Source: Loktanella sp. PT4BL (GTDB lineage: Bacteria > Pseudomonadota > Alphaproteobacteria > Rhodobacterales > Rhodobacteraceae). Taken from it: DNA of 64,000 bases. Of this stretch, positions 13,836-22,018 are shown piece by piece. Under the pieces are notes generated by a model. That model worked only from the letters and a program-made list of their open reading frames with translations, had not been told where the DNA came from and did not search any database. The stretch covers positions 124,001-188,000 of the forward strand of contig NZ_QJJL01000003.1 in assembly GCF_003201935.1 (NCBI RefSeq), in the 5' to 3' direction. The first letter of the stretch is position 1. Each line of letters starts with the position of its first letter. Made by a program: the position numbers and the translations under genes.

Positions 13836-15538
13836 TATGCGGCAAGATCGTCTGCGGTGATGGCCATGAGATCGGTTGCCCCTTCACGTGTGTGTGCCAA
13901 AAGGCCTGTGTGTTCGGGGAGCATACGTTTAATGTAGAAGGTTGCAAGGCGGGCGCGGCTGGCGTCGCCTTCGACTGCGCTTGCCAGATGCACATGTCCG
14001 CCAAGAACCCGCGCAAAGGCACGCAGATAGGGGACGGCGCCTGCAAAGCGGGCGTTCAGATCGTCCTGTGCGGCCAGCCATTCGGTTGTTTCTCGCAGGC
14101 TCTCTGCTGCTTGCCAGACCGCTTCGGCCAGTTGCGGATGGGTCGCTTTGGCAGCTTCGGCCCCCTGTTCGATTTCTTCGAGGATACGGAATGCGGCCTC
14201 ACCCCCGTCCATCAGTTTGCGCGCCACAAGGTCCATGGCCTGAATGCCGTTGGTGCCCTCGTAAATCGTGGCAACGCGTACGTCGCGCGCGTATTGGGCG
14301 GCGCCGGTTTCCTCGATAAAGCCCATGCCGCCGTGGACTTGGATACCGGTCGCGGCAACTTCGCAGCCCACATCGGTGCAGAATGCTTTGCTGATGGGTG
14401 TCAGGAAGGCAGCACGCGCCTGCCATTCGGCGCTGCCGATGGCATGTGCCATATCGATCGCCACGGCGTTCATCAAGGTGATCGCGCGGGCGGCGTAGGT
14501 GTCGGCCTTCATAGTGGTCAGCATGCGCCGCACGTCGGCGTGCTCAAGGATCGCCCCGCTTCCGGGCGCTTTGCCCTGTTTGCGGTCTTGGGCATAGGCA
14601 AGGGCGTGTTGCAGTGCCGCCTCGGCGATGCCGACGCCTTGGGTTGCGACGCCCAGCCGCGCATTGTTCATCATCGTAAACATCGCGGCCATGCCGCCGT
14701 GTTCTTCGCCCACTAGCCAGCCCGTGGCGCCGGAATATTCCATCACCGCGGTGGGCGAGCCGTGCAGGCCCATTTTGTGTTCAAGGCTGACCACGCGCAG
14801 ATCATTCGGTGTGCCGGGGTTTCCATCTGCATCAGGGATCAGTTTCGGAACCATGAACAAGCTGATGCCTTTGGTGCCCGCCACACCATCGGGCAGGCGT
14901 GCCAGCACTAGGTGGCAGACGTTCTGCGTGAAATCATTGTCGGCCCAGCTGATGTAGATCTTCTGACCGGTGATCGCATAGGTCCCGTCACCATTGGGTT
15001 CGGCCTTGGTCCGCAACGCGCCCACATCAGACCCAGCCTGCGGTTCCGTCAGGTTCATCGTGCCGTTCCATTCGCCCGAGACCAGCTTGGGGATGTAGAG
15101 GGCCTTGATCGCATCCGAGGCGTGGTGTTCCAGCGCCTCGATCTGGCCCTGGGTCATCAGCGGGCTGAGTTGCAGGGCAAGGCAGGCGCCTGCAAGCATT
15201 TCATTGACTGTGGTCGTCAGGGTCATGGGCAGGCCAAGGCCGCCATTCTCCTGGCTGGCGGACATGCCGATCCAGCCACCGGTCGCGATTGCGTCGTACC
15301 CTTCCGCAAAACCGGGGCTCGTGCGGACGATACCGTTCTCGAGGCGGGCGGGGTGCAGATCGCCTGCGCGGTTGAGCGGAGCGAGAATATCTTCGGACAT
15401 CTTGGCGGCTTCGGTGAGAATCGCTTGGGTCATGTCAGGGGTGGCTTCGGCAAAGTGATCTGTTGCCGCAACCTGATCAAAGCCGACCACATGATCCATC
15501 AAGAAACGGAAATCGCTGACAGGTGCGCGATAAGGCAT
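13835..15538 (-). CDS. Acyl-CoA dehydrogenase (long form, C-terminal extension)
   Basis: A 567-residue FAD-dependent acyl-CoA dehydrogenase, larger than the 380-residue classical type. Residues about 35-450 cover the N-terminal, middle (NLTEPQAGSDVGALRTKA) and C-terminal domains with GGMGFIEETGAAQYARDVRV and YEGTNGIQAMDLVARK; the last 110 residues form an additional helical domain. This architecture is shared by DmdC-type 3-methylmercaptopropionyl-CoA dehydrogenases and FadE-like enzymes of marine roseobacters, and sequence alone does not choose between them. It is upstream of, and overlaps, the MBL hydrolase gene. Confidence 0.9.
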   Translation of the reverse strand: MPYRAPVSDFRFLMDHVVGFDQVAATDHFAEATPDMTQAILTEAAKMSEDILAPLNRAGDLHPARLENGIVRTSPGFAEGYDAIATGGWIGMSASQENGGLGLPMTLTTTVNEMLAGACLALQLSPLMTQGQIEALEHHASDAIKALYIPKLVSGEWNGTMNLTEPQAGSDVGALRTKAEPNGDGTYAITGQKIYISWADNDFTQNVCHLVLARLPDGVAGTKGISLFMVPKLIPDADGNPGTPNDLRVVSLEHKMGLHGSPTAVMEYSGATGWLVGEEHGGMAAMFTMMNNARLGVATQGVGIAEAALQHALAYAQDRKQGKAPGSGAILEHADVRRMLTTMKADTYAARAITLMNAVAIDMAHAIGSAEWQARAAFLTPISKAFCTDVGCEVAATGIQVHGGMGFIEETGAAQYARDVRVATIYEGTNGIQAMDLVARKLMDGGEAAFRILEEIEQGAEAAKATHPQLAEAVWQAAESLRETTEWLAAQDDLNARFAGAVPYLRAFARVLGGHVHLASAVEGDASRARLATFYIKRMLPEHTGLLAHTREGATDLMAITADDLAA

Positions 15539-15651
15539 TGCTTCATCTCCAAATTATGCAGCCGCTTGGCAAAAGCCGGGGTGCAGGCTAAGCATCAAGC
15601 ATGCGGCTACCCTATCGCAGTGCGGCCACCCATCAACCAAAACGCCACGTC

Positions 15652-16599
15652 ATGACCGATGAACAATCCCTGATGCTCCAACCGGATGTTGCCGGATTGG
15701 AAAGAGCCGCGGCACTGCTGGCGGGCGGGGGATTGGTATCTTTTCCGACCGAAACGGTCTACGGACTGGGTGCCGATGCGCGTAATAATACGGCCGTCGC
15801 GAAGATCTTTGCCGCCAAAGGCCGCCCGAGCTTTAACCCGCTGATCGTGCATGTGGCAGATATTGCCGGCGCAGAGAAATACTGCGTTTTCAACGACACA
15901 GCTTATGCGCTCGCACAGGCCTTCTGGCCCGGTGCGCTGACGCTGGTGTTGCCACTGCGCGCCGATGCGGGCGTGTCGCAACTGGTGACAGCGGGGCTCG
16001 GGACTTTGGGGGTCAGGGTTCCGGACCATCCTGTGGCGCTTGGGTTGCTGGCGCGTTTCGGTGGCCCTGTGGCCGCACCATCGGCCAATCCCTCGGGGCG
16101 TGTCAGCCCGACGACTGCCGCCCATGTTGCGGCTGGCCTGGGGGGCAGGATCGATGCCATCGTGGATGGGGGCGCCTGTCCGGTCGGCGTGGAATCAACC
16201 ATCGTGAATTGTGTGGGTGAACCTGCTTTGTTGCGAGCGGGTGGCATTCCGCTCGAGGCGCTCGAGGCCTGTTTGGGGCGTCCTCTGGCGCGTCCGGCTG
16301 ATCCGGCCATGCCGACCTCACCCGGACAACTGGAATCACATTACGCGCCGCGCGGTAAGGTGCGTTTAAACGCACCTTACGCCGAAGAGGGCGAAGTCCT
16401 GCTGGGGTTTGGTCCGGTGGATGCGGATCTGAACCTGTCTGCTGCGGGCGATCTGACCGAGGCGGCGGCGCGCCTTTTTGCCTGTCTGCATCAACTTGAT
16501 GCAATGGGGGCAGAAAAGATTGCCGTCTCACCTATTCCGGATCATGGGTTAGGGCAGGCGATCAACGATCGCCTGAAACGCGCCGCTGCCCCGCGCTAG
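15652..16599 (+). CDS. tsaC: L-threonylcarbamoyladenylate synthase (Sua5/YrdC/TsaC type)
   Basis: Makes threonylcarbamoyl-AMP from threonine, bicarbonate and ATP for the t6A37 modification of tRNA. The YrdC domain covers residues 10-200 (GLVSFPTETVYGLGADARNN, then AKGRPSFNPLIVHV, APSANPSGRVSPT and GVESTIVNC), followed by a linker and Sua5 C-terminal domain (PGQLESHYAPRG to the end). I use the ATG at 15652 (315 residues); an in-frame ATG at 15601 is possible, and neither has a good ribosome binding site. A perfect 26-bp palindrome at 16355-16380 lies inside the linker coding region. Confidence 0.93.
   Translation: MTDEQSLMLQPDVAGLERAAALLAGGGLVSFPTETVYGLGADARNNTAVAKIFAAKGRPSFNPLIVHVADIAGAEKYCVFNDTAYALAQAFWPGALTLVLPLRADAGVSQLVTAGLGTLGVRVPDHPVALGLLARFGGPVAAPSANPSGRVSPTTAAHVAAGLGGRIDAIVDGGACPVGVESTIVNCVGEPALLRAGGIPLEALEACLGRPLARPADPAMPTSPGQLESHYAPRGKVRLNAPYAEEGEVLLGFGPVDADLNLSAAGDLTEAAARLFACLHQLDAMGAEKIAVSPIPDHGLGQAINDRLKRAAAPR
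16355..16380. repeat. Perfect 26-bp palindrome within tsaC, related to the 53844 repeat
   Basis: GTAAGGTGCGTTT is followed at once by its exact reverse complement. In frame it encodes GKVRLNAPY and uses the rare codon TTA for Leu. It matches the element at 53844-53868 (GTAAGGTGGGTTTTACCC and on, reverse strand) at almost all positions, which suggests one repeat family with a copy inside a gene. Confidence 0.75.
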
Positions 16600-16605
16600 C
16601 GGTCT

Positions 16606-16929
16606 TTAGCCTTCTTTGCGTTCAATATAGCCGCGCAGTTCTTCGGCTTCCTGGCGTGCTTCACGCAAACCGTCCATAGCCGCGCGCAATTCGGCTTCGG
16701 TCTGGCTGAGCTGGTTGGTGATCTCGGCTTCGCGCTGTTGCAGATAGGTGATCGCCTGATCGCGGGTTTCCTCGGCTTCGTGCAGCGCTTGCGCCATCTT
16801 GTCCAATTCGCCGATTTCCGCCTTGGTCACGCGCGTAAAGCGGTTCACCAGCCAGCTTGCAAACCACCCCAGAACGAAGGCCACAAAAAGAATGACGGCC
16901 GTTGCGATGATGAATTCTGTTCTGTTCAT
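16606..16929 (-). CDS. Membrane-anchored coiled-coil protein
   Basis: A 107-residue protein with one N-terminal transmembrane helix (FIIATAVILFVAFVLGWFAS) followed by about 75 charged residues with heptad-like spacing (AEIGELDKMAQALHEAEETR and on) and no other domain, so the bulk should be a cytoplasmic coiled coil. It lies 9 nt downstream of the OmpA-family gene on the same strand and is probably co-transcribed. I do not recognise a named family. Confidence 0.7.
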   Translation of the reverse strand: MNRTEFIIATAVILFVAFVLGWFASWLVNRFTRVTKAEIGELDKMAQALHEAEETRDQAITYLQQREAEITNQLSQTEAELRAAMDGLREARQEAEELRGYIERKEG

Positions 16930-16938
16930 TGGCTTCGT

Positions 16939-18861
16939 CTATTCGCTTTCTGCTGCGCTGTCATCCGTATCTGTCGCCGCCTCTTCGTCGGGGGCATCAC
17001 CGGTCAATTCCTCTGCGAGTTCATCCAGGACCGACACGTCTTCGGCGGGGGGTTCAGGCAGGATCAGGCTGAACTCGATACGCCTGTTTGCCTCGCGGCC
17101 TTCTTCGGTATCGTTATCGGCGATCGGGTTTTCTTCGCCGAAACCGATGGATTCGAAAGTGGAGACTGGCACCCGACGTGCGCGCAAAGCTGTCAGGACC
17201 GCATCGGCGCGGTCTTGGGACAACTGCTGGTTCATCACTTCGCGCCCCTGACTGTCAGTAAAGCCGGACACCCTGATCCGCAGATCGCCGCATTTCTTCA
17301 GGATGTCGGCAATATCGTCCACGACAGGCTGCGTATCGGCTGTGAGGTCGGCTGAACCGGGGTCAAAGGTGATTTTGCGCCCCTCCGTCACAGCAATAAT
17401 CTGCGCGATACATTCTTCCGGTGTGGGCAGGCCCGCGATTGGGTCAAGCTCTTTGACATAGGTGATGTCGATATCGAAATCAGCGGTCTGCCCGAGCTTT
17501 TCGATGAGCAGCCGCGACACTGCGGCGCTGGCATTCTCGTTGCCGGTATTGCCGCGGACCGTCAAATTTTCCGGCTCCACGATCACCGCGCCATTGGAAA
17601 GCTCCGAGAGCGCCTCGATCCCTGCAAGAACGCGGACCGACCAGCCGGCAGGCAGGCCCTCGGCTACCCGTGTTCCCATCGTGATATTGCGCTGGGCAAA
17701 GCGGGCGCTGGCGAAATTCTCGACAACTGTATTGGTGATGTCATCGGGCACGCGCCCGCGCAGCTGCACTTCACCCTCGGGGCTGAGGGTGGCCGTGAAC
17801 TGGGGCAGTTCCTCGACCGCATCGCTGGGCAGATCAGGCAGTTCAGCCGTCAAGGCGAATGCATCCGGGAGCGAATTTTCCAGCCGGCCTACAATATTGT
17901 CAAAGGTGGCTTGTCCGGTGCCTGCGGGTGCGATGAGCGTGACGTCCGTGTCAGAGACAGTGATCGTGCCGCCGCCCATGTTCTTTACCGCAGTTATAGA
18001 CTGTGCGACGGCCTCGCCCCATGTGCGTGACGGAGCGCCGAGTGCGAAAACACAGTTCGCTTGCCCGGCAAAACCGGCCGCGGTCGCGGCGGTCATGATC
18101 TGGCTCAGCGCCTCTTCGGTGTCAACGGCACAGGCATCAAAACGTGCGCCTTCCTCATCAAGGATAAACCGTGTTGTGAAAGGCGAAATGACCGGCCGCG
18201 GCGCACTGATCTCGACCGAGACGCGGACCCCGTCGGGCATGTTGCGCGCCAGTGCGACTTCAAAGCGGCGCTTTTCTTCGGGGCTGTCAGAGATCGCATT
18301 TACGATCACGCGGTTCGCGTTCACGGATATCTTTGATTTGTTCAGAATCTCGAGCGACCGCAGGGCATAGTTCACTGCGGCGCGCCAGTTCGGCGGCGTT
18401 GGATAATCGGCGACCTCAAGAAGATCCGTGACCGGCAGCCCATCGGCGATATCGGTGATGCGTTCGGCCAGCGCTTCGCGGTCGGTTGTGGCAGGGATCA
18501 GTCCGATCAGTGATACGCCGGCATTGTTGCGCAAGATCTCAATTGCGAATTGCGGTGGTTGGATGACCGCCGAATCGGCGACCGAAAGGTTGTCGATGAC
18601 GCGGCTTGCATCGACCATGCCGCCGGCCGCCGAGATGGCGCGAAAGCGTACGGCCTCTGTCGGCGCCTCGCCCTCGAGTATGACCTGTAGCCCGTCACCA
18701 AGCACCGAAGCCCATTCGTAGCCCTGATCTACAAGGGTTTCCTGCACCGCCAGCACAGAGCGCTCTTCGACGACCGACACCGTTGTGCGGGCGGCGGCGA
18801 CCGACAGAAAGGCTGCGGCGGCGAAAACAATCAGGCGTATGAAAATGGCGGATAGGCGCAT
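16939..18861 (-). CDS. OmpA-family envelope protein with BON-like repeats
   Basis: A 640-residue exported protein. Residues 1-24 are an N-terminal signal or anchor helix (RLIVFAAAAFLSVAAA). Several BON-like modules follow (VQETLVDQGYEWASVLGDGL; LIGLIPATTDREALAERI). Residues about 495-605 are an OmpA C-terminal peptidoglycan-binding domain: ITFDPGSADLTADTQPVVDD, GFTDSQG, NQQLSQDRADAV and the final ANRRIEF signature. The tail is very acidic. It probably links the envelope to peptidoglycan. It lies upstream of the coiled-coil gene and downstream of ubiA, all on the minus strand. Confidence 0.87.
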   Translation of the reverse strand: MRLSAIFIRLIVFAAAAFLSVAAARTTVSVVEERSVLAVQETLVDQGYEWASVLGDGLQVILEGEAPTEAVRFRAISAAGGMVDASRVIDNLSVADSAVIQPPQFAIEILRNNAGVSLIGLIPATTDREALAERITDIADGLPVTDLLEVADYPTPPNWRAAVNYALRSLEILNKSKISVNANRVIVNAISDSPEEKRRFEVALARNMPDGVRVSVEISAPRPVISPFTTRFILDEEGARFDACAVDTEEALSQIMTAATAAGFAGQANCVFALGAPSRTWGEAVAQSITAVKNMGGGTITVSDTDVTLIAPAGTGQATFDNIVGRLENSLPDAFALTAELPDLPSDAVEELPQFTATLSPEGEVQLRGRVPDDITNTVVENFASARFAQRNITMGTRVAEGLPAGWSVRVLAGIEALSELSNGAVIVEPENLTVRGNTGNENASAAVSRLLIEKLGQTADFDIDITYVKELDPIAGLPTPEECIAQIIAVTEGRKITFDPGSADLTADTQPVVDDIADILKKCGDLRIRVSGFTDSQGREVMNQQLSQDRADAVLTALRARRVPVSTFESIGFGEENPIADNDTEEGREANRRIEFSLILPEPPAEDVSVLDELAEELTGDAPDEEAATDTDDSAAESE

Positions 18862-18915
18862 CTGGGTCCACTACTCGTTTGGTCTCTGCATAGGCCCAGC
18901 CGCCGCGGTGTTCAA

Positions 18916-19881
18916 TCACACCAGGAGGGCTATGGCGAAAAACGGCAGAGGGATCAGTCCGGCGTTCCTGTTTGAACGGAAGAGCCGCAGTAGTCCGTCG
19001 TTGTCATCAGGGTCAAAGCGGCTGAGTTGCCATGTCAGGTGCCATCCCAGCGCCCAAGGCCCGCCAATCGCGATAACAAGCGACAGGACCGACCGTTCCG
19101 AAGCCGCAAGCAGGACGGCCAGACCAAAGAGCACGATTGTGACGGTCAGAAAGAAACGCAGCCATTTGCGAGCGTTTTCACCGAATAGCCGCGCTGTGGA
19201 TTTCACCCCGATGAGCGCGTCATCTTCGGCGTCCTGAAAGGCATAGATGGTGTCGTAAAACAGCGTCCATGCGATACCTGCGAAGTAGAGCACGATGGGG
19301 ACAGGGCCAATGCTATTGGTATGTGCGGCCCATGCCAGCAAGGCCCCCCAGTTGAACGCGATGCCAAGAAAGACCTGCGGCCACCATGTGAAACGCTTTG
19401 CGAAAGGATAGATCGCCACCGGTGCCAATGCGAGTATGCCGAGAATGATTGCGGTCGGGTAAAACGTGATCAGGATCAGGAAGGCGACCAACGCCTGTGC
19501 GACCATCCACATCAGCGCACCGCGCACTGTCACTTGACCCGAAGGAATAGGCCGCGACCGTGTGCGCGCAACCGATCCGTCAATATCGCGGTCTGTGATG
19601 TCGTTCCACGTGCAGCCCGCGCCGCGCATCAAAAACGCCCCGATCCCGCAGCCGACAATTGTCCAAAGATCATGGCTGCCATAGCTGTCCGTCGCCAATA
19701 CCGCGAGCGACAGACCCCAAAGGCATGGCAGATAAAGCAACCATGTGCCGATCGGGCGGTCAGCGCGGCTAAGCCGGAGGTAGGGCCGGCTAAAGCGCGG
19801 TGCTAGGCGGTCCACCCAATTGTCTTTGACGGCGTCGGCAACGATGCCGGTCGGCTCTGGCATCTGGGAATTTTCGGTCAT
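18916..19881 (-). CDS. ubiA: 4-hydroxybenzoate polyprenyltransferase UbiA
   Basis: Integral membrane enzyme that attaches the polyprenyl tail to 4-hydroxybenzoate in ubiquinone synthesis. At 321 residues it has about eight to nine helices. The first Asp-rich motif is NDITDRDIDGSVARTRSRPI (NDxxDxxxD), and the second is YAFQDAEDDALIGVKSTA. RPYLRLSRADRPIGTWLLY is the usual N-terminal motif. The start at 19881 is only 11 nt from the divergent rsmE start; an in-frame ATG at 19863 would widen the gap to 29 nt. Neither has a visible ribosome binding site. Confidence 0.94.
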   Translation of the reverse strand: MTENSQMPEPTGIVADAVKDNWVDRLAPRFSRPYLRLSRADRPIGTWLLYLPCLWGLSLAVLATDSYGSHDLWTIVGCGIGAFLMRGAGCTWNDITDRDIDGSVARTRSRPIPSGQVTVRGALMWMVAQALVAFLILITFYPTAIILGILALAPVAIYPFAKRFTWWPQVFLGIAFNWGALLAWAAHTNSIGPVPIVLYFAGIAWTLFYDTIYAFQDAEDDALIGVKSTARLFGENARKWLRFFLTVTIVLFGLAVLLAASERSVLSLVIAIGGPWALGWHLTWQLSRFDPDDNDGLLRLFRSNRNAGLIPLPFFAIALLV

Positions 19882-19892
19882 ATGGTCCGCTC

Positions 19893-20615
19893 ATGGCATC
19901 CAAGGTTCGGCTTTATGTAGATCAGGCTCTGGGGGAAGAGCAAACGGTTCCGCTGACGCGCGAGCAGGCGCATTACCTGTTCGGGGTGATGCGGCTGGAG
20001 GAGGGTGCTGTGCTGTCATTGATCAACGGGGCCGATGGCGAGTGGGATGCGCAGGTGGTGAAGGCGGGCAAGAAGGGTGGGATACTTCTGTGTTCGGCCC
20101 AGACGAAGCCACAGCAAAATCCGCCTGATTTGTGGTTCCTGTTTGCGCCGATCCGCAAGGAACGTACAGCCTTTATCGTTGAGAAAGCCGTGGAGATGGG
20201 CGCTGCGCGGATTTGTCCGGTGCAAACCGATTTCACCCAAAGCGCCAATCGTATCCGGCAGGATAAATTGCAGGCCCATGCCGTTGAGGCCGCCGAGCAA
20301 TGTGGCGGTACTTTTGTGCCGCCCGTGGATGACCTGGCAAAGCTGGACCGTATTCTCAAAGACTGGCCGCCAGAGCGGCAGTTGATGTTTTGTGACGAAG
20401 TCTTGATCGGCGATCCTGTGGCGCTCCCTGACATGCATGGCCCTTGGGCGATCCTGATCGGACCCGAAGGCGGGTTTTCCCCTGCCGAGCGTGACCGCCT
20501 GCGTGCCTTGCCCTTTGCGCATCCTGTCAGCCTCGGCCCGCGCATTCTGCGTGCGGATACGGCGGCGGTGGCGGCGTTGACCGTCTGGCAACAGGCCCTG
20601 GGCGACTGGCAATGA
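19893..20615 (+). CDS. rsmE: 16S rRNA (uracil(1498)-N(3))-methyltransferase
   Basis: SPOUT-family enzyme that methylates U1498 of 16S rRNA using S-adenosylmethionine. The 240-residue length is normal. The N-terminal PUA-like part starts KVRLYVDQAL; the SPOUT knot motifs are IGPEGGFSPAERD and SLGPRILRADTAAVAALTVW. It starts 11 nt from the divergent ubiA ATG and has no clear ribosome binding site. It overlaps the following GNAT gene by 4 nt (ATGA), beginning a run of rsmE, GNAT, membrane protein and gshA. Confidence 0.94.
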   Translation: MASKVRLYVDQALGEEQTVPLTREQAHYLFGVMRLEEGAVLSLINGADGEWDAQVVKAGKKGGILLCSAQTKPQQNPPDLWFLFAPIRKERTAFIVEKAVEMGAARICPVQTDFTQSANRIRQDKLQAHAVEAAEQCGGTFVPPVDDLAKLDRILKDWPPERQLMFCDEVLIGDPVALPDMHGPWAILIGPEGGFSPAERDRLRALPFAHPVSLGPRILRADTAAVAALTVWQQALGDWQ

Positions 20616-21451
20616 TCCCTGCGGTTGACGCGGACCGTCCGGCAATTGAGGCTTTCCTGACCCGGCACATCACGACATCCATGTTTCCGCTGTCGAACCT
20701 GCGCCGCTATGGCATGGCAGGCGGCCATCCGCGTGCCATGCGGTTCTGGTTGCGCTGGCAGGCCGGTGCTTTGGTAGATGTGCTCTGCATGTCCGAAGAA
20801 GGCATGGTGTTCCCGCAATGCCCTACCGGCCCTTGGGGGGATGTGAAGGTGGTCTTGCTGGGGCATAGTGTGAAGGGGATTTTGGGTGACGCGCCACAGG
20901 TGGCTGACCTGCGCACAGTCTTGGGACTGTCGGGTGATCCGGGGCTGGATAAGGCTGAGCCGCTCTATGCTTTGTCGCTGGATGATCTGGTCATCCCCGA
21001 TGTCACCGGATTTCGTCTGGTCCCCCTGAAAGACGCGCCGCGCGCGCTGGTGGTTGGCTGGCGGCGTGCCTATCTGGAAGAGGTGCTGCCGATGCCGGGT
21101 GAGGATAATGCCATGACCGCCGTCAAAGATATTGTCGGTTATCTCGAAGCGGATACCCACCGTGTGCTGTATAAAGGCGACACCCCCGTCGCGATGGCAG
21201 GGTTCAACGCAGTCCTGCCCGAGGCGGTACAGATCGGCGGCGTCTATACGCCCCCCGCGCTGCGTGCCTGCGGCCATGCGCGCCGTGCCGTCGCGCTGCA
21301 TCTGGCCGAGGCGCGGGATTCGGGCACAAAGAATGCCAGTCTTTTTGCCGCCTCACCGCAGGCATGCAAAGCCTACGAAGCGATCGGGTTTCGCCGCACC
21401 GGCGATTTCCGTATTCTGGTCTATCAGGAACCACAGGTGATCTATGGATGA
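20612..21451 (+). CDS. GNAT-family N-acetyltransferase, two-domain type
   Basis: A 279-residue protein. The C-terminal half is a GNAT domain: AVQIGGVYTPPALRACGHAR carries the acetyl-CoA loop, followed by AEARDSGTKNASLFAASPQA and YEAIGFRRTGDFRIL. The N-terminal 140 residues (DRPAIEAFLTRHITTSMFPL and on) resemble the degenerate first domain of tandem GNAT proteins. The substrate is unknown. It overlaps rsmE upstream and the next gene by 8 nt downstream. Confidence 0.85.
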   Translation: MIPAVDADRPAIEAFLTRHITTSMFPLSNLRRYGMAGGHPRAMRFWLRWQAGALVDVLCMSEEGMVFPQCPTGPWGDVKVVLLGHSVKGILGDAPQVADLRTVLGLSGDPGLDKAEPLYALSLDDLVIPDVTGFRLVPLKDAPRALVVGWRRAYLEEVLPMPGEDNAMTAVKDIVGYLEADTHRVLYKGDTPVAMAGFNAVLPEAVQIGGVYTPPALRACGHARRAVALHLAEARDSGTKNASLFAASPQACKAYEAIGFRRTGDFRILVYQEPQVIYG

Positions 21452-21962
21452 TTTCTTTCGCCCTGAAGTGCGGGCCTTTTTCCGGCACTGGCGCGAAGTG
21501 CTCTTTGCTGTTGGTTTTGCGGTCTTCGGTATCTGGTGGGCTCTGACCGGGATCGGGATTACCCAATGGCTTGGCATCATTTTTATCGTTCTTGGTGCTG
21601 GTTGGGCCGTCGCGGCCCTGCAAAGGGCGCGCTTTGCCCAGGACGGGGATGGCGCTGGCGTGGTGCAGATCAGGGAACGGCGCCTTGCCTATTTCGGCCC
21701 GCTTGATGGCGGCGTGATGGATGTGGGTGATCTGAGCAAGCTCGAGATAGACCCCACAAGCCACCCTGACCCAAGCTGGATATTGACGGGCATTGACGGG
21801 CAGGTGCTTGCCATTCCCGTCAATGCGGCAGGGGCCGAAGGTTTGTTCGATGTCTTTGCCGCCTTGCCCGACATCAAAACCAACACTGTGCTGGATGTGC
21901 TCTCACACACACCTGATGCGCGGGTGACGGTATGGAGCCGTGTCAAGCCGCTCTTGCATTGA
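21444..21962 (+). CDS. Hypothetical membrane protein with two N-terminal helices
   Basis: A 172-residue protein. Two transmembrane segments lie at about residues 20-38 and 42-58 (LFAVGFAVFGIWWALTG and GIIFIVLGAGWAVAAL), followed by a soluble domain of about 110 residues (QIRERRLAYFGPLDGGVMD, TGIDGQVLAIPVNAAGAEGL). The layout resembles small bacterial PH-like-domain membrane proteins but I cannot assign a family. It overlaps the GNAT gene by 8 nt and precedes gshA by 56 nt. Confidence 0.75.
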   Translation: MDDFFRPEVRAFFRHWREVLFAVGFAVFGIWWALTGIGITQWLGIIFIVLGAGWAVAALQRARFAQDGDGAGVVQIRERRLAYFGPLDGGVMDVGDLSKLEIDPTSHPDPSWILTGIDGQVLAIPVNAAGAEGLFDVFAALPDIKTNTVLDVLSHTPDARVTVWSRVKPLLH

Positions 21963-22018
21963 CACCGAGCTTGGTGCAGGTCACCGATAACACTTGATCA
22001 ACAGCGGAGCGTTGCCTC

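Noticed and set aside
13760..14716. Long open frame on the plus strand, antisense to the acyl-CoA dehydrogenase gene
   Set aside because: Its product is Cys/His/Arg-rich with no domain, and the minus-strand frame is a clear dehydrogenase.
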